Assembly (NCBI RefSeq): GCF_025153475.1
Contig: NZ_JANZXA010000012.1
Location: 98,798-162,797 of the forward strand
Direction of reading: 5' to 3'
Length of the DNA: 64,000 nt
Origin: Novosphingobium mangrovisedimenti
Lineage (GTDB): Bacteria; Pseudomonadota; Alphaproteobacteria; Sphingomonadales; Sphingomonadaceae
Numbering within the stretch: the first letter of the stretch is position 1; every line of letters starts with the position of its first letter. The notes beneath the pieces are model-generated. The model saw only the letters and a list, made by a program, of their open reading frames with translations, was not told where the DNA came from and searched no databases. Positions 8,560-17,562 of this stretch are shown here, piece after piece. The position numbers and the translations under genes are program-made.

Positions 8560-9165
8560 ATTCAGGGATGTTCCGGCAAAACTTGGCCGCCCTTTGTGGG
8601 AGTTGGCATGGCTCGGGGCGATCTGACGGACGAAGAATGGGAAGTGATCGCAGGGCTGCTGTCATCTGAGCGCAACCGTAAATCCCGTCCTCTCCATGAT
8701 AATCGGCGCTTCCTCGATGGCATGCTACATATGCTGCGGGTCGGCGGCCCTTGGCGGGACATGCACGAACGCGATGGCCTTTGGAACGCTGTCTATGTGC
8801 GGTTTCGGCGCTGGGCCGAACAGGGCGTGTGGGATGCGATCCTGGCAACATTGATGGAGTTGGGGCTGACCGACGACTGGCAGCACATGATCGACAGCAC
8901 CACAGTTCGCGGCCATGTCTCGGCAGTGGGTGGAAAAGGGGGGCGTGCACAGGCTTTTGGTCGATCACGCGGCGGCTTTACGTGCAAGGTTCACGCCCGC
9001 TGTGACGATCAAGGACGCCCTCTCGGCTTCATCCCGACACGCAGTGAAGTCTCCGACTATGGCGTGGTTGGCGCTATGATAAAACCGCGCTTTCGTTCGC
9101 CAGCTTTCTAAACCTTGCCACCATCCGCAAATGGTTGCCTCACTCTATCAACGCAGCCTAGCGTA
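8560..9165 (+). mobile_element. IS5-family insertion sequence remnant
   Basis: The span is defined by the transposase remnant. I could not find a matching pair of terminal inverted repeats or a target duplication, so the outer limits are approximate. The left side near 8565 (GGGATGTTCCGGCAAAACTT) has the look of an IS5-group end, but no inverted copy is visible to the right. The element is therefore probably inactive and truncated. Confidence 0.55.
8608..9161 (+). pseudogene. IS5-family transposase, internally deleted
   Basis: The N-terminal two thirds reads as an IS5-group transposase: MARGDLTDEEWEVIAGLL at the start, then the helix-rich LHDNRRFLDGMLHMLRVGGPW, then the first catalytic Asp in HMIDSTTVRGH and the GRSRGGFTCKVH region. 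At about 9070 the frame jumps. The main frame stops at 9111 after unrelated residues. The true C-terminal tail, RYDKTALSFASFLNLATIRK, appears in another frame and ends at TAG 9159-9161. The segment between, which should carry the second Asp and the Glu of the DDE triad, is missing, so the protein cannot be functional. A GTG at 8596 lies just upstream in frame. Confidence 0.85.
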
Positions 9166-9675
9166 TCGCCGCCCCCTCTGGAGGGCTCAGAATCACTCCC
9201 ACTCGATTGTCTCCATACTTACAGTGCATTGATTTTTATGAGAAATCAACCACATGTCGGTGCCGCTATATTCTCGGCTGCAATATGGCTTGCGAGGCAG
9301 GCGCCTTCCCCATCGGCTCCTCCTGTCCTCATAATTTGGATCCAAGGAGATCAAAAATCGAGGGGCTATTCACGATCCGGTTGCGGAGGTTTTCCAACGC
9401 CTCAGAGTGAGTGCGCATTCGCTGCGTGCGCCCTCTGGTTATCGGAACAGCAAGTGTGAATTCTCGGCTCGATTATTCAGTCGGCAGCCCATTCCACGGC
9501 TTCCGAAGATTGCGGAGTACGCGCGTTACCGCGAGGTAAGAACGCATCCCATCCGTGACGTTCACTTCACCCTTCCATACCACTTCAATGCCTTCGTTAC
9601 AGTTGACACCGGGCATGCGAATTCAGCAAATTCAGGCGGGATGACGGCGACGGGGCCGCGGGGAAAATGTTGAAG
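9162..9675. other. Stretch without a recognisable gene
   Basis: About 510 bases between the IS remnant and the lactonase stop. Frames present are short, Cys- and Arg-rich and resemble nothing I know. Base composition is mixed and lower in GC than the flanks. I see no tRNA, clear promoter or strong hairpin. Confidence 0.5.
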
Positions 9676-10530
9676 CTAGCCCCGATAGATGCCTGCCGGC
9701 ACACCGGCCGCGCCGCTCTCCACCTCGAACAAGGCACCGTCGAAGCCGGACTCTGGCAACCCTATGGCGGCCGAGGTGACGAACATGCGATCCAGTCCCT
9801 CGCCCGCGAATGTGATGTTGGTGATGCGCCGTGCGGGTAAGCTGATGGCGCGATCCAGCACGCCGTCCGGATCGAAACGGCTGATGCGTCCGCCGTCCCA
9901 GTGTGCGACCCAGAGGCAGCCCTCGCGATCGGCGGTCATGCCGTCGGGATAGCCATCGTCCTCGCCGAACCGGATGAAAGCATGCTTCCCTTCGATCCCG
10001 GTATCCGTGATCGCAAAGCGGTAGATCGTCCGCCTTGCCGTGTCCGAATGATACAACCAACGCCCGCAGGCCGAAAAGGCGGGACCGTTGGGCACCATGT
10101 AATCGCGGTCCATCACTTGCCAGGTGCCGTCCGGATCGAGCCGGTAGAGCGAACCGCGCGCTTGTTCCTCGGCCATGTCCATGGTGCCGCACCAGATCGC
10201 GCCGTGCCGGTCCGCCTTGCCGTCGTTCATGCGGTTTCCGGGAAAATGCGGCTCCAGGGCAGCGATGTGGCTGACGGCGCAGCGATCGGCGGAAATCCGT
10301 CCGATGCCGCTCTGGAAACCGCCGATCAGATCGCCGGCCTCGTTTTCCACGACCCAGCCGAGCGGCTCGGGCATGTCCCAGCGCTCGATGCTGCCGTCGG
10401 CCAGCGACAGCCGGTTGAGAGCGGGCGCCAGGATGTCGACCCAATAGACCGCGTTGTCGCGCGCGCTCCACAAGGTGCCTTCCCCCAGCGTGTCGCGCAC
10501 GTCGCGTTCGATCTTGCGCCATTCGGCCAT
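9676..10530 (-). CDS. SMP-30/gluconolactonase-family sugar lactonase
   Basis: A 284-residue six-bladed beta-propeller of the regucalcin family, which hydrolyses sugar lactones to the aldonates using a divalent metal. Family signs are the opening LGEGTLWSARDNAVYWVDI (metal Glu), RMNDGKADRHGAIWCGTMD (Asn and Asp ligands), VPNGPAFSACGRWLYHSD, and YPDGMTADREGCLWVAHWDG. It has no signal peptide, so it is cytoplasmic. It starts at ATG 10530 behind GGGAGAGGG and is the last gene of the epimerase-dehydratase-lactonase operon. In this context it should open L-arabino- or D-xylono-lactone, the second step of the oxidative pentose route. Substrate preference cannot be read from sequence. Confidence 0.93.
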   Translation of the reverse strand: MAEWRKIERDVRDTLGEGTLWSARDNAVYWVDILAPALNRLSLADGSIERWDMPEPLGWVVENEAGDLIGGFQSGIGRISADRCAVSHIAALEPHFPGNRMNDGKADRHGAIWCGTMDMAEEQARGSLYRLDPDGTWQVMDRDYMVPNGPAFSACGRWLYHSDTARRTIYRFAITDTGIEGKHAFIRFGEDDGYPDGMTADREGCLWVAHWDGGRISRFDPDGVLDRAISLPARRITNITFAGEGLDRMFVTSAAIGLPESGFDGALFEVESGAAGVPAGIYRG

Positions 10531-10547
10531 GACGCCCTCTCCCTTCC

Positions 10548-10598
10548 GTGCCCTGTCAGGCTCTGCGCCCTGTCGGGCTCAGTGCCCTGTCCGGCTCA
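10548..10598. repeat. Three 17-bp tandem repeats between dehydratase and lactonase genes
   Basis: Three near-identical copies of G(T/C)GCCCTGTCNGGCTC(A/T) lie head to tail at 10548-10564, 10565-10581 and 10582-10598. The last copy covers the dehydratase stop codon. They fill most of the 65-base gap, so they could have expanded by slippage and might affect mRNA processing or coupling between the two genes. Confidence 0.85.
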
Positions 10599-12392
10599 GT
10601 GATTGTCGCGCGGCAGGCCCATGGTCTGGGCGATCCGCTGGTACTTCTCCGCGCCTTCGAGGATCGCGCCCGTGTCCATCTGACCGACCACCGAGCGCTG
10701 GATTTCCTGCCACGGCGTCTGCGAGGCAGGATAGGCGTAACCGCCCTTCGCTTCCAGCGCGGCCCGGCGCGCGGCCAGTTCCTCATCGGAAACGAGCACA
10801 TTCACCGTGCCCTTCTTCAGGTCCATGCGCACCCGGTCACCGGTCTCGAGCAGCGCAAGCCCACCCATCGCCGCCGCTTCCGGACTGGCGTTGAGGATCG
10901 AGGGGCTGCCCGAAGTGCCCGACTGGCGGCCATCGCCGATGCACGGCAGCGCCGTAACGCCCTCTGTGATGAGATAGGCCGGCGGGCGCATATTCACGAC
11001 CTCGGCCGCGCCCGGATAGCCGATGGGGCCAGCACCGCGCATGAACATCAGCGTCTCGGGCGTAATGCCCAGCGACGGGTCGTCGATACGGTGGTGGTAG
11101 TCCTCGGGGCCATCGAACACGACGGCCGGGCCCTCGAAGGCCTCCGGATCATCAGGGTTCGAGAGATAGCGCTGGCGGAACTCGTCCGAGATCACACTGG
11201 TCTTCATGATCGCCGCGTCGAACAGGTTGCCCGACAGCACGAGGAAGCCCGCTTCTTCCACCAGAGGCTGGTCGAACGGCTTGATCACGCGCCCGTCCTC
11301 GATCGTGGCATCGCGGCAGTTGTCGCCCATGGTCTTGCCGTTGACGGTCATCGCACCCTCAACGATCAGACCCTGCTTGATGAGCTGGGCGACCACAGCG
11401 GGCACGCCGCCCGCACGGTAGTAATCCTCGCCGAGGTATTCGCCGGCAGGCTGCAGGTTCACCAGCAGCGGGATCTTGTGGCCGTAGGTCTCCCAGTCCT
11501 TGAGCGGCAGTTCGACACCGATATGGCGCGCGATGGCGGCAAGGTGGATCGGCGCATTGGTCGAACCGCCGATCGCGGCATTGACCACGATGGCGTTGTG
11601 GAAGGCATCGAGCGTCAGGATGTCCGACGGCTTCAGGTCCTCGTGCACCATGTCCACGATGCGCTTGCCGGTGTGGTAGGCGCATTCCTGGCGGTCACGG
11701 TAGGGCGCGGGAATCGCCGCCGAGCCGGGCAGCATCATGCCCAGCGCCTCGGCGAGCGAGTTCATCGTCGTCGCCGTGCCCATGGTGTTGCAGTAGCCGG
11801 TCGAGGGCGCGGACGATGCCACGAGCTTGACGAAACCGTCGGCGTCAAGCTCGCCCTTGGCCATCATCTCGCGGCCCTTCCACACGATCGTGCCCGAACC
11901 GGTGCGCTCGCCCTTGTGCCAGCCATTGAGCATCGGACCGACCGACAGCGCGATTGCCGGGATGTTCACGGTCGCGGCCGCCATGATCATGGCAGGCGTG
12001 GTCTTGTCGCAGCCGGTGGTCAGCACCACACCGTCGAGCGGATAGCCGTAGAGCGCCTCGACAAGGCCGAGGTACGACAGGTTGCGATCAAGCCCGGCGG
12101 TCGGACGCTTACCGGTTTCCTGAATCGGATGGACCGGGAATTCGATGGCAATGCCGCCCGCCTCGCGAATGCCCTCGCGGATGCGTTCGGCCAGCACGAG
12201 ATGATGACGGTTGCAGGGCGAAAGGTCGCTGCCCGACTGGGCAATGCCGATGATCGGCTTGCCCGAACGCAATTCCTCGAGACTGAGACCGAAGTTGAGA
12301 TACCGCTCCAGATAGAGCGAGGTCATGTCGATGTTGTCGGGATTGTCGAACCAGGCGCGCGAGCGCAGCTTGGGCTTTTGCGTATCAGTCAT
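10596..12392 (-). CDS. IlvD/Edd-family pentonate (xylonate/arabonate) dehydratase
   Basis: A 598-residue Fe-S dehydratase that converts a pentonate to its 2-keto-3-deoxy acid, the third step of the Weimberg-type route. It closely resembles what I recall of Caulobacter XylD throughout, including [11 protein letters not shown] near the start, the ending GLPRDNH, and the conserved blocks [12 protein letters not shown] and [11 protein letters not shown]. The probable [2Fe-2S] ligands are Cys60 (SPCNRHH), Cys128 (GCDKTTPA) and Cys201 ([10 protein letters not shown]). ATG 12392 fits this family better than an upstream TTG at 12413. It follows the epimerase by 17 bases in one operon and precedes the lactonase. 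Given the arabinan-degrading neighbours, L-arabonate may be its main substrate, though the homology itself points to D-xylonate. Confidence 0.94.
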   Translation of the reverse strand: MTDTQKPKLRSRAWFDNPDNIDMTSLYLERYLNFGLSLEELRSGKPIIGIAQSGSDLSPCNRHHLVLAERIREGIREAGGIAIEFPVHPIQETGKRPTAGLDRNLSYLGLVEALYGYPLDGVVLTTGCDKTTPAMIMAAATVNIPAIALSVGPMLNGWHKGERTGSGTIVWKGREMMAKGELDADGFVKLVASSAPSTGYCNTMGTATTMNSLAEALGMMLPGSAAIPAPYRDRQECAYHTGKRIVDMVHEDLKPSDILTLDAFHNAIVVNAAIGGSTNAPIHLAAIARHIGVELPLKDWETYGHKIPLLVNLQPAGEYLGEDYYRAGGVPAVVAQLIKQGLIVEGAMTVNGKTMGDNCRDATIEDGRVIKPFDQPLVEEAGFLVLSGNLFDAAIMKTSVISDEFRQRYLSNPDDPEAFEGPAVVFDGPEDYHHRIDDPSLGITPETLMFMRGAGPIGYPGAAEVVNMRPPAYLITEGVTALPCIGDGRQSGTSGSPSILNASPEAAAMGGLALLETGDRVRMDLKKGTVNVLVSDEELAARRAALEAKGGYAYPASQTPWQEIQRSVVGQMDTGAILEGAEKYQRIAQTMGLPRDNH

Positions 12393-12409
12393 ATCAGTGG
12401 TCGTCTCGA

Positions 12410-13558
12410 TCAACGGTCAACGGACACGCGGTAGATCATGACATGCCGGTAGGGCTTGCCCGGATCGACGCGCGCCGAGACGAAATTGGAATGATTGGGA
12501 GAATCCGGGAATTTCTGGGGTTCGAGCGCAATGCCGTCGCCCATGCGGTAAAGGTGGCCCTGCTTGCCGATGTAGGTTCCGTCGAGGAAGTTGCCGGAAT
12601 AGACCTGCAGGCCGGGCTCGGTGGTGAGCACTTCGAGTACGCGGCCCGAGGCAGGATCCTCCAGAGGGGCGGCAAGTTCGGGTTTTTTGGTCACGCCCTT
12701 GTCGAGCGCGAAGTTGTGATCGAAGCCCCGGCCATAGACGATCTGCTGGTCGGTGCCGTCACGCAGCCCGTCTTCCAGCGACTTGCCCTTGCGGAAATCG
12801 AACACCGTGCCCTCGACGGACCGCAGTTCGCCGGTCGGGATAAGCGTGGCGTCAATCGGCGTGTAATGGCTGGCCGGGATCGTCAGCACGTTCTGCATGG
12901 CGCCCTGCGGCGCACCCTCGCCCGCCATGTTGAAGATGGCGTGGTTGGTCATGTTGATGACCGTCGGCTTGTCGGTCGCCGCATCGAACGTGATGCACAG
13001 CGAGCCGGCCTCATCGAGCGTATAGGTCACCTTGGCCTTCACGGTGCCCGGATAGCCGGCATCCCCATCGGAGCTGACCAGCGAGAAGACGACGCTGGCG
13101 ACCGGGCCTGACTTGATCGAATCGATCTTCCAGTTCCGGACGTCCCAGCCCTTGCCGCCGCCATGCAGCGAGTTGCCGCCGTCGTTCTGCGGAAGCTGGT
13201 AGCTCTTGCCGTCGAGCATGAATTTGCCCCCGGCGATACGGTTGGCATAGCGGCCGATAGTGGCGCCCCAGTAGTTCGGGCGCGCCTCGTACTCCGCCAG
13301 CTTGTCGTAGCCGAGGGTGATGTCGGCCAGCTTGCCGTCGCGATCGGGAGCCATGAACTTTTCGAGCGTGGCACCGAAAGTCAGGATCGTGGCGGAAACG
13401 CCGTTATCCGCCTTGAGCGTTACCGCCGTCACGTCGCTGCCATCGGAGAGCTTGCCTGCCGGGGCCTGAGTCGCTTCGGCAGCCAGAGCCTGCGCGCTCA
13501 GCGTGGCGCACAGCGCCAGAGCCGCGGTACCGGCCATGATCCTGGAGAGATTCCTCAT
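12410..13558 (-). CDS. galM: Exported aldose 1-epimerase (mutarotase)
   Basis: A 382-residue GalM-family enzyme interconverting alpha and beta anomers of aldoses. Residues 1-26 form a Sec signal peptide ([20 protein letters not shown], then SAQALA), so it works in the periplasm on sugars released by the nearby glycosidases. Family motifs include [27 protein letters not shown] (active-site His), [14 protein letters not shown] (second His) and [15 protein letters not shown] (catalytic Glu region). ATG 13558 is chosen over an in-frame TTG at 13564. It is the first gene of a minus-strand operon with dehydratase and lactonase and is divergent from the MFS sugar importer. A putative GntR operator lies in the shared promoter region. 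Confidence 0.93.
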   Translation of the reverse strand: MRNLSRIMAGTAALALCATLSAQALAAEATQAPAGKLSDGSDVTAVTLKADNGVSATILTFGATLEKFMAPDRDGKLADITLGYDKLAEYEARPNYWGATIGRYANRIAGGKFMLDGKSYQLPQNDGGNSLHGGGKGWDVRNWKIDSIKSGPVASVVFSLVSSDGDAGYPGTVKAKVTYTLDEAGSLCITFDAATDKPTVINMTNHAIFNMAGEGAPQGAMQNVLTIPASHYTPIDATLIPTGELRSVEGTVFDFRKGKSLEDGLRDGTDQQIVYGRGFDHNFALDKGVTKKPELAAPLEDPASGRVLEVLTTEPGLQVYSGNFLDGTYIGKQGHLYRMGDGIALEPQKFPDSPNHSNFVSARVDPGKPYRHVMIYRVSVDR

Positions 13559-13620
13559 TCCCAAAGTGCTCCCAATCGTGCTTGGAATTGTCCTGCCCCA
13601 TTGACGGGCTGCCGCACCGC

Positions 13621-13638
13621 ATATAGTCCGACAAATAG
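13621..13638. promoter_or_regulatory. Putative GntR operator, epimerase/importer promoter region
   Basis: The core AGTCCGACAAAT (13625-13636) lies in the divergent gap between the epimerase operon and the MFS gene. It matches ACTCCGACATAT before the semialdehyde dehydrogenase and ACTCCGACAAAT before the TonB receptor. Confidence 0.5.
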
Positions 13639-13696
13639 AAAGAGCGCAAGCAGCTTCGCAATCGACGCCGATCGCGCCCTGATCGAGAGGATAGAC

Positions 13697-15016
13697 ATGC
13701 CATCAGTGGTCTCTTCAGCAGGCACGCCCGCCGCAGCTCCCCACGACGAGGGAGTCCGCTACGGCCCGGCCCTGACGCTGCTTGCGAGCCTTTTTTTCAT
13801 GTGGGGCTTCATCACCGTCATCAACAACACGCTGCTGCCGCACCTGCGCAGCGTGTTCGAACTGACCTATTTTCAGGCAGCCCTGATCGAATCGGTCTGG
13901 TTCATCGCCTATTTCTTCGCCTCGATTCCCTCGGCGCTGCTGATCGAGCGGATCGGTTACAAGAAATCGCTCGTCACCGGCCTCCTGATCATGGCGACGG
14001 GCGCACTGGGCATGATGCTGGCCGCCAGCATTCCTTCCTACGGCGTGACGCTGGTGATGCTCTTCGTGATCGCTTCGGGCATCACCCTGCTGCAGGTGGC
14101 GGCCAACCCCTACGTGGCGGTTGTCGGCAAGCCTGAAACCGCCTCTTCGCGGCTCAATCTGGTGCAGGCGATGAACTCGGCCGGTACGATGCTCGCCCCG
14201 GCTTTCGGCGCTTACCTGATCCTCGGCCGCTCCAAGAGCGGCACGGCAGCGGCGGGCACAGTCCTGACCGAGGCAGAACGCCTTGCCGACGCCCACGCGG
14301 TGATCCTGCCCTACGGACTTGTCGCGGTGGTCCTCGTGGTGCTCGCGGTGGTCATCGCCCGCTTCCCGCTGCCGGTGATGACCAGCGGCAGGAACGGCGA
14401 AAGGCGGAAGTCCCGGCTGCTCAATCCTGAACTGCTCAAGCACCGCAACCTGGTCTTCGGCGTGCCCGCCATCTTCATCTACCTGATCGCGGAAATCGGC
14501 GTTGCCAACCTCTTCATCAACTTCGTCAGCCGCCCCGACATCGGCAACATGACGCACGAAATGGCAGGCAACTATCTCTCGTTCCTGTGGGGCGGAATGA
14601 TGGTTGGCCGCTTTGCCGGCTCGGCAATCATGCAGCGCTTCGATGCCGCCAAAGTCCTGGCCCTGTTTTCGATCGGCGCCTTCGTAGTGATGATGATCAC
14701 CGTCTTCGCGCACGGCCCGGTGGCCATGTGGTCACTGATCCTGGTGGGCCTGTTTCACTCGATCATGTTCCCGACCATCTTCACGCTCGGCATCAAGGGC
14801 CTCGGCCCGCTCACCGAAGAGGCCTCGGGCCTGCTGGTCATGGCCATTGCCGGTGGCGCACTGGTCGCGGTGCAGGGCTGGATGGCGGACACCTACGGCC
14901 TGCAGACTTCGTTCCTGCTGACGGCCGCCTGTGAACTCTACGTGCTGTTCTACGCGCTCTGGGGCAGCAGGCCGACGCATGTAGAACCCGATCTGGTCGC
15001 CGTCGAACCAGATTGA
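13697..15016 (+). CDS. FucP/GluP-type MFS sugar importer
   Basis: A 439-residue proton-coupled sugar permease with about 12 membrane helices. Motifs of the fucose/glucose-galactose subfamily are visible: LLASLFFMWGFITVINNTLL in helix 1, NPYVAVVGKPETASSRLNLV, and FTLGIKGLGPLTEEASGLLV late in the protein. Start ATG 13697 follows GAGAGG. It lies opposite the periplasmic epimerase and beside the GntR gene. It probably brings L-arabinose (or xylose) across the inner membrane for the cytoplasmic oxidative pathway. A strong terminator follows at 15045. Confidence 0.92.
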   Translation: MPSVVSSAGTPAAAPHDEGVRYGPALTLLASLFFMWGFITVINNTLLPHLRSVFELTYFQAALIESVWFIAYFFASIPSALLIERIGYKKSLVTGLLIMATGALGMMLAASIPSYGVTLVMLFVIASGITLLQVAANPYVAVVGKPETASSRLNLVQAMNSAGTMLAPAFGAYLILGRSKSGTAAAGTVLTEAERLADAHAVILPYGLVAVVLVVLAVVIARFPLPVMTSGRNGERRKSRLLNPELLKHRNLVFGVPAIFIYLIAEIGVANLFINFVSRPDIGNMTHEMAGNYLSFLWGGMMVGRFAGSAIMQRFDAAKVLALFSIGAFVVMMITVFAHGPVAMWSLILVGLFHSIMFPTIFTLGIKGLGPLTEEASGLLVMAIAGGALVAVQGWMADTYGLQTSFLLTAACELYVLFYALWGSRPTHVEPDLVAVEPD

Positions 15017-15044
15017 CTCCTAAGCAAATCCCTCAAACTGAAAT

Positions 15045-15075
15045 GGCCCCGGCAGCGATGCCGGGGCCTTTTTTT
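15045..15075 (+). terminator. Rho-independent terminator after the MFS gene
   Basis: The 10-bp stem GGCCCCGGCA/TGCCGGGGCC has a GCGA tetraloop and is followed directly by seven T. It lies between the convergent MFS and GntR genes and also separates them. Confidence 0.92.
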
Positions 15076-15094
15076 CCGTGTATGCCCAGAGCCT

Positions 15095-15862
15095 CTAGCC
15101 TTCGCCCTGCGGCTCCATCGCGCTGCGGGTATCCTCCAGCGCAAGGTCGACCAGCACATTCATCGCCTCGGCCGCGGCATCGGCATCGCCTACCGCGATG
15201 GCATCGTAAACGCGCGCATGATCGGGAATCGGATTGCGCGGCAGCGCGCGGGAACGCTGCTTGAACTGGGTCGTCCAGTTCACCGCCGCGCCGATGCTGG
15301 CGCTCAGCACCATCAGCGCGTCGTTGCGCGTGGCGTGAAGAATCGCATTGTGGAAATCGCGGTCCGCCGCCCGCCCTGCTTCTGTCGTCAACGTATGCTG
15401 GCGCATCGCGGCGAGCGCATCCTTCATGATCTTGAGGTCCGCCTTGTCCCGCCGCTGCGCGGCAAGGCGGGCCGCCGCCGGTTCGACGATGGCGCGCAAT
15501 TCGAAGAGGCTGCGCACGAATTCGACGTCGGGCTCTCCGGCAAAGGCCCAGCCCAGCACCTCGGGATCGAGCAGGTTCCAGCGGTCGCGCGGCAGCACGC
15601 GCGTGCCCGCCTTGGGACGGCTCGCCACCAGCCCCTTCGCAGTAAGCACCTGAATTGCTTCACGATAAGCGCTTCGCGAAACCTTCAGTTCTTCGGCAAA
15701 AGCCACTTCGCCGGAGAGAATATCACCCGGCGCATATTTGCCTGACAAGATGTCCGTACCCAGCTTGTGCGCGATCGCACCATGCAGGCGGCGCCCCGGA
15801 CCACGGGGTTCCTTGACGGCCTTTGCCCCTTCCACTTCCTTGGTAATGCCAGCTTCTGTCAC
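15095..15862 (-). CDS. GntR-family (FadR/FCD) transcriptional regulator
   Basis: About 255 residues. The winged helix-turn-helix near residues 40-95 includes SGEVAFAEELKVSRSAYREA and LVASRPKAGTRV. The C-terminal all-alpha FCD effector domain has the FELRAIVEPAAARLAAQR and FHNAILHATRNDALM signatures, with the Asp/His metal-binding pattern. The longer frame upstream would overlap the divergent dehydrogenase gene, so GTG 15862 behind GGAGG is the likeliest start. It sits between the importer and the catabolic genes, and its effector is presumably a pathway acid or sugar. The repeated element A(C/G)TCCGACA(A/T)AT before three cluster promoters, including this divergent gap, is its likely operator. 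Confidence 0.9.
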   Translation of the reverse strand: MTEAGITKEVEGAKAVKEPRGPGRRLHGAIAHKLGTDILSGKYAPGDILSGEVAFAEELKVSRSAYREAIQVLTAKGLVASRPKAGTRVLPRDRWNLLDPEVLGWAFAGEPDVEFVRSLFELRAIVEPAAARLAAQRRDKADLKIMKDALAAMRQHTLTTEAGRAADRDFHNAILHATRNDALMVLSASIGAAVNWTTQFKQRSRALPRNPIPDHARVYDAIAVGDADAAAEAMNVLVDLALEDTRSAMEPQGEG

Positions 15863-15943
15863 GATTTCCGCCACCTCCGCAAATAAGCCTACCAGCCCTG
15901 ACACCGGGAAGGAACGACAAACATTGCGTTTATCCTCATCACG

Positions 15944-15961
15944 GAATATGTCGGAGTAAAT
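15944..15961. promoter_or_regulatory. Putative GntR operator before the semialdehyde dehydrogenase
   Basis: The plus strand reads ATATGTCGGAGT at 15946-15957, the reverse complement of ACTCCGACATAT. It ends 17 bases before ATG 15975, in the gap shared with the divergent GntR gene, where a bound repressor could block both. Confidence 0.5.
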
Positions 15962-15974
15962 AGGGAGATCCCAG

Positions 15975-17501
15975 ATGACCGAATTCCGTTCCGTGGCTGC
16001 CGAAACCGGTGAACCGCAAGGCGCCCCTTTCGATGTCCACGGCCCCGCGGATGTCGCGGCGGCCTGCGCCGAAGCCGATGCCGCGTTCGACATTTACCGC
16101 TCCACCAGCCGTGAGGATCGCGCCGCGTTCCTCGAGCGAATCGCCGACGAGATCATGGCGATCGGCGACGCGCTGATCGACGCCTACCTCTCCGAAAGCG
16201 GCTTGCCCCGCATGCGCGCCGAAGGCGAGCGCGGCCGCACCTGCAGCCAGCTTCGCCTGTTCGCGGATGTCGTCCGCAAGGGCCAGTGGCAGCAGCTTCG
16301 CATCGATCCCGCCCTGCCCGACCGCCAGCCCCCGCGCCCCGACCTGCGCCTGCGCATGATCCCGGTCGGCCCGGTCGCCGTGTTCGGTGCCTCGAACTTC
16401 CCGCTCGCCTTCTCGACCGCAGGCGGCGACACCGCGTCGGCGCTCGCCGCCGGCTGCCCGGTCGTGGTCAAGGGCCACCCGGCCCATCCGATCACCGGAG
16501 CACTCGTGGCGCAGGCCATCAGCAAGGCGGTGGCCGACAGCGGCCTTCCCAAGGGCGTGTTCCAACACCTCACCGGCCCGTCGAACGAACTCGGCGCCGC
16601 GCTGGTGCAGGACCCGCGTATCATGGCGGTGGGCTTCACCGGCTCGCGCGCGGGCGGCCTGGCGCTGGCCAGGCTCGCGCAGCAGCGCGACGTGCCGATC
16701 CCGGTCTATGCCGAAATGTCGAGCGTCAACCCGGTCCTGCTGCTTCCCGAAGCCCTGAAGGCACGCGGCCAGGCGCTTGGCACCGCGTTCGTCGGTTCGC
16801 TCACCATGGGGGCAGGCCAGTTCTGCACCAATCCGGGCCTCGTGCTCGCGATCCAAGGCGAAGGCCTCGACGCCTTCATCGCCGCAGCCACCGGCGGCGT
16901 GTCCGCCGCCAAGCCGCAGACCATGCTCACCACCGGCATTGCCGCCGCTTATGCCAAGGGCGTCGAAGCCCTGGCCGAAACAACGGGCGTAGAGACGCTG
17001 GCCAAGGGCGAGGACGGCAGTCACACTTGCGGCGGCGCGTTCCTGTTCCAGACCACTGCCGAAAAGTTCCTCGCCGACAAGGCCATCGGCCACGAGGTCT
17101 TCGGAGCCTCTTCGGTGATCGTGCGCTGCAAGGACGAGGCCGAACTCAAGGCCGTGCTCGAAGGCCTCGAAGGCCAGCTCACCGCCACCCTGCACATGGA
17201 CGAAGCGGACGAAGCCGTAGCTTCCCGCCTGCTGCCCGTGCTGGAACGCAAGGTCGGCCGCATCCTTGCCAATGGCTGGCCAACGGGCGTCGAAGTCTGC
17301 CACGCCATGGTCCACGGCGGCCCGTTCCCGGCCACCTCGGATACGCGCACGACCTCGGTCGGCAGCCTTGCCATCGACCGCTTCCTGCGGCCGGTCAGCT
17401 ACCAGAACCTCGCCCAGCCGGTGCTGCCGTCCGAACTGCGTGACGACGCTTATGGCGACGGTGCTCCGCGCCTGATCGACGGCAAGCTCACGCTGTCCTG
17501 A
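15975..17501 (+). CDS. 2-oxoglutarate semialdehyde (2,5-dioxopentanoate) dehydrogenase
   Basis: A 508-residue aldehyde dehydrogenase of the KGSADH branch, catalysing the last step of the pathway: 2-oxoglutarate semialdehyde to 2-oxoglutarate with NAD(P)+. Catalytic residues are visible: Asn141 (FGASNFPLAF), Glu247 (VYAEMSSVNP) and the nucleophile Cys284 (GAGQFCTNPG). The ending NGWPTGVEVCHAMVHGGPFP with TSDTRTTSVG is typical of this branch. It starts the main plus-strand operon (dehydrogenase, FAH dehydratase, sugar dehydrogenase, GH51, GH43), with GGGAG before ATG and a putative GntR operator just upstream. Cytoplasmic. Confidence 0.96.
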   Translation: MTEFRSVAAETGEPQGAPFDVHGPADVAAACAEADAAFDIYRSTSREDRAAFLERIADEIMAIGDALIDAYLSESGLPRMRAEGERGRTCSQLRLFADVVRKGQWQQLRIDPALPDRQPPRPDLRLRMIPVGPVAVFGASNFPLAFSTAGGDTASALAAGCPVVVKGHPAHPITGALVAQAISKAVADSGLPKGVFQHLTGPSNELGAALVQDPRIMAVGFTGSRAGGLALARLAQQRDVPIPVYAEMSSVNPVLLLPEALKARGQALGTAFVGSLTMGAGQFCTNPGLVLAIQGEGLDAFIAAATGGVSAAKPQTMLTTGIAAAYAKGVEALAETTGVETLAKGEDGSHTCGGAFLFQTTAEKFLADKAIGHEVFGASSVIVRCKDEAELKAVLEGLEGQLTATLHMDEADEAVASRLLPVLERKVGRILANGWPTGVEVCHAMVHGGPFPATSDTRTTSVGSLAIDRFLRPVSYQNLAQPVLPSELRDDAYGDGAPRLIDGKLTLS

Positions 17502-17562
17502 TACTTTAGACAATGCCGCGGCGCGCTTCCCAGAACCGGCGCGTCGCGGCCGGGAGAAACCC

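Noticed and set aside
10548..10598. CRISPR array reading of the tandem repeats
   Set aside because: The 17-bp units are directly adjacent without spacers, and no cas genes occur in the window.
10548..12434. 628-codon plus-strand frame opposite the dehydratase
   Set aside because: Antisense shadow; the minus strand encodes a full IlvD-family enzyme with its three Cys ligands.
15863..16093. 77-residue N-terminal extension of the GntR regulator
   Set aside because: It would overlap the divergent dehydrogenase start and read through the operator. GTG 15862 with GGAGG fits the family start better.
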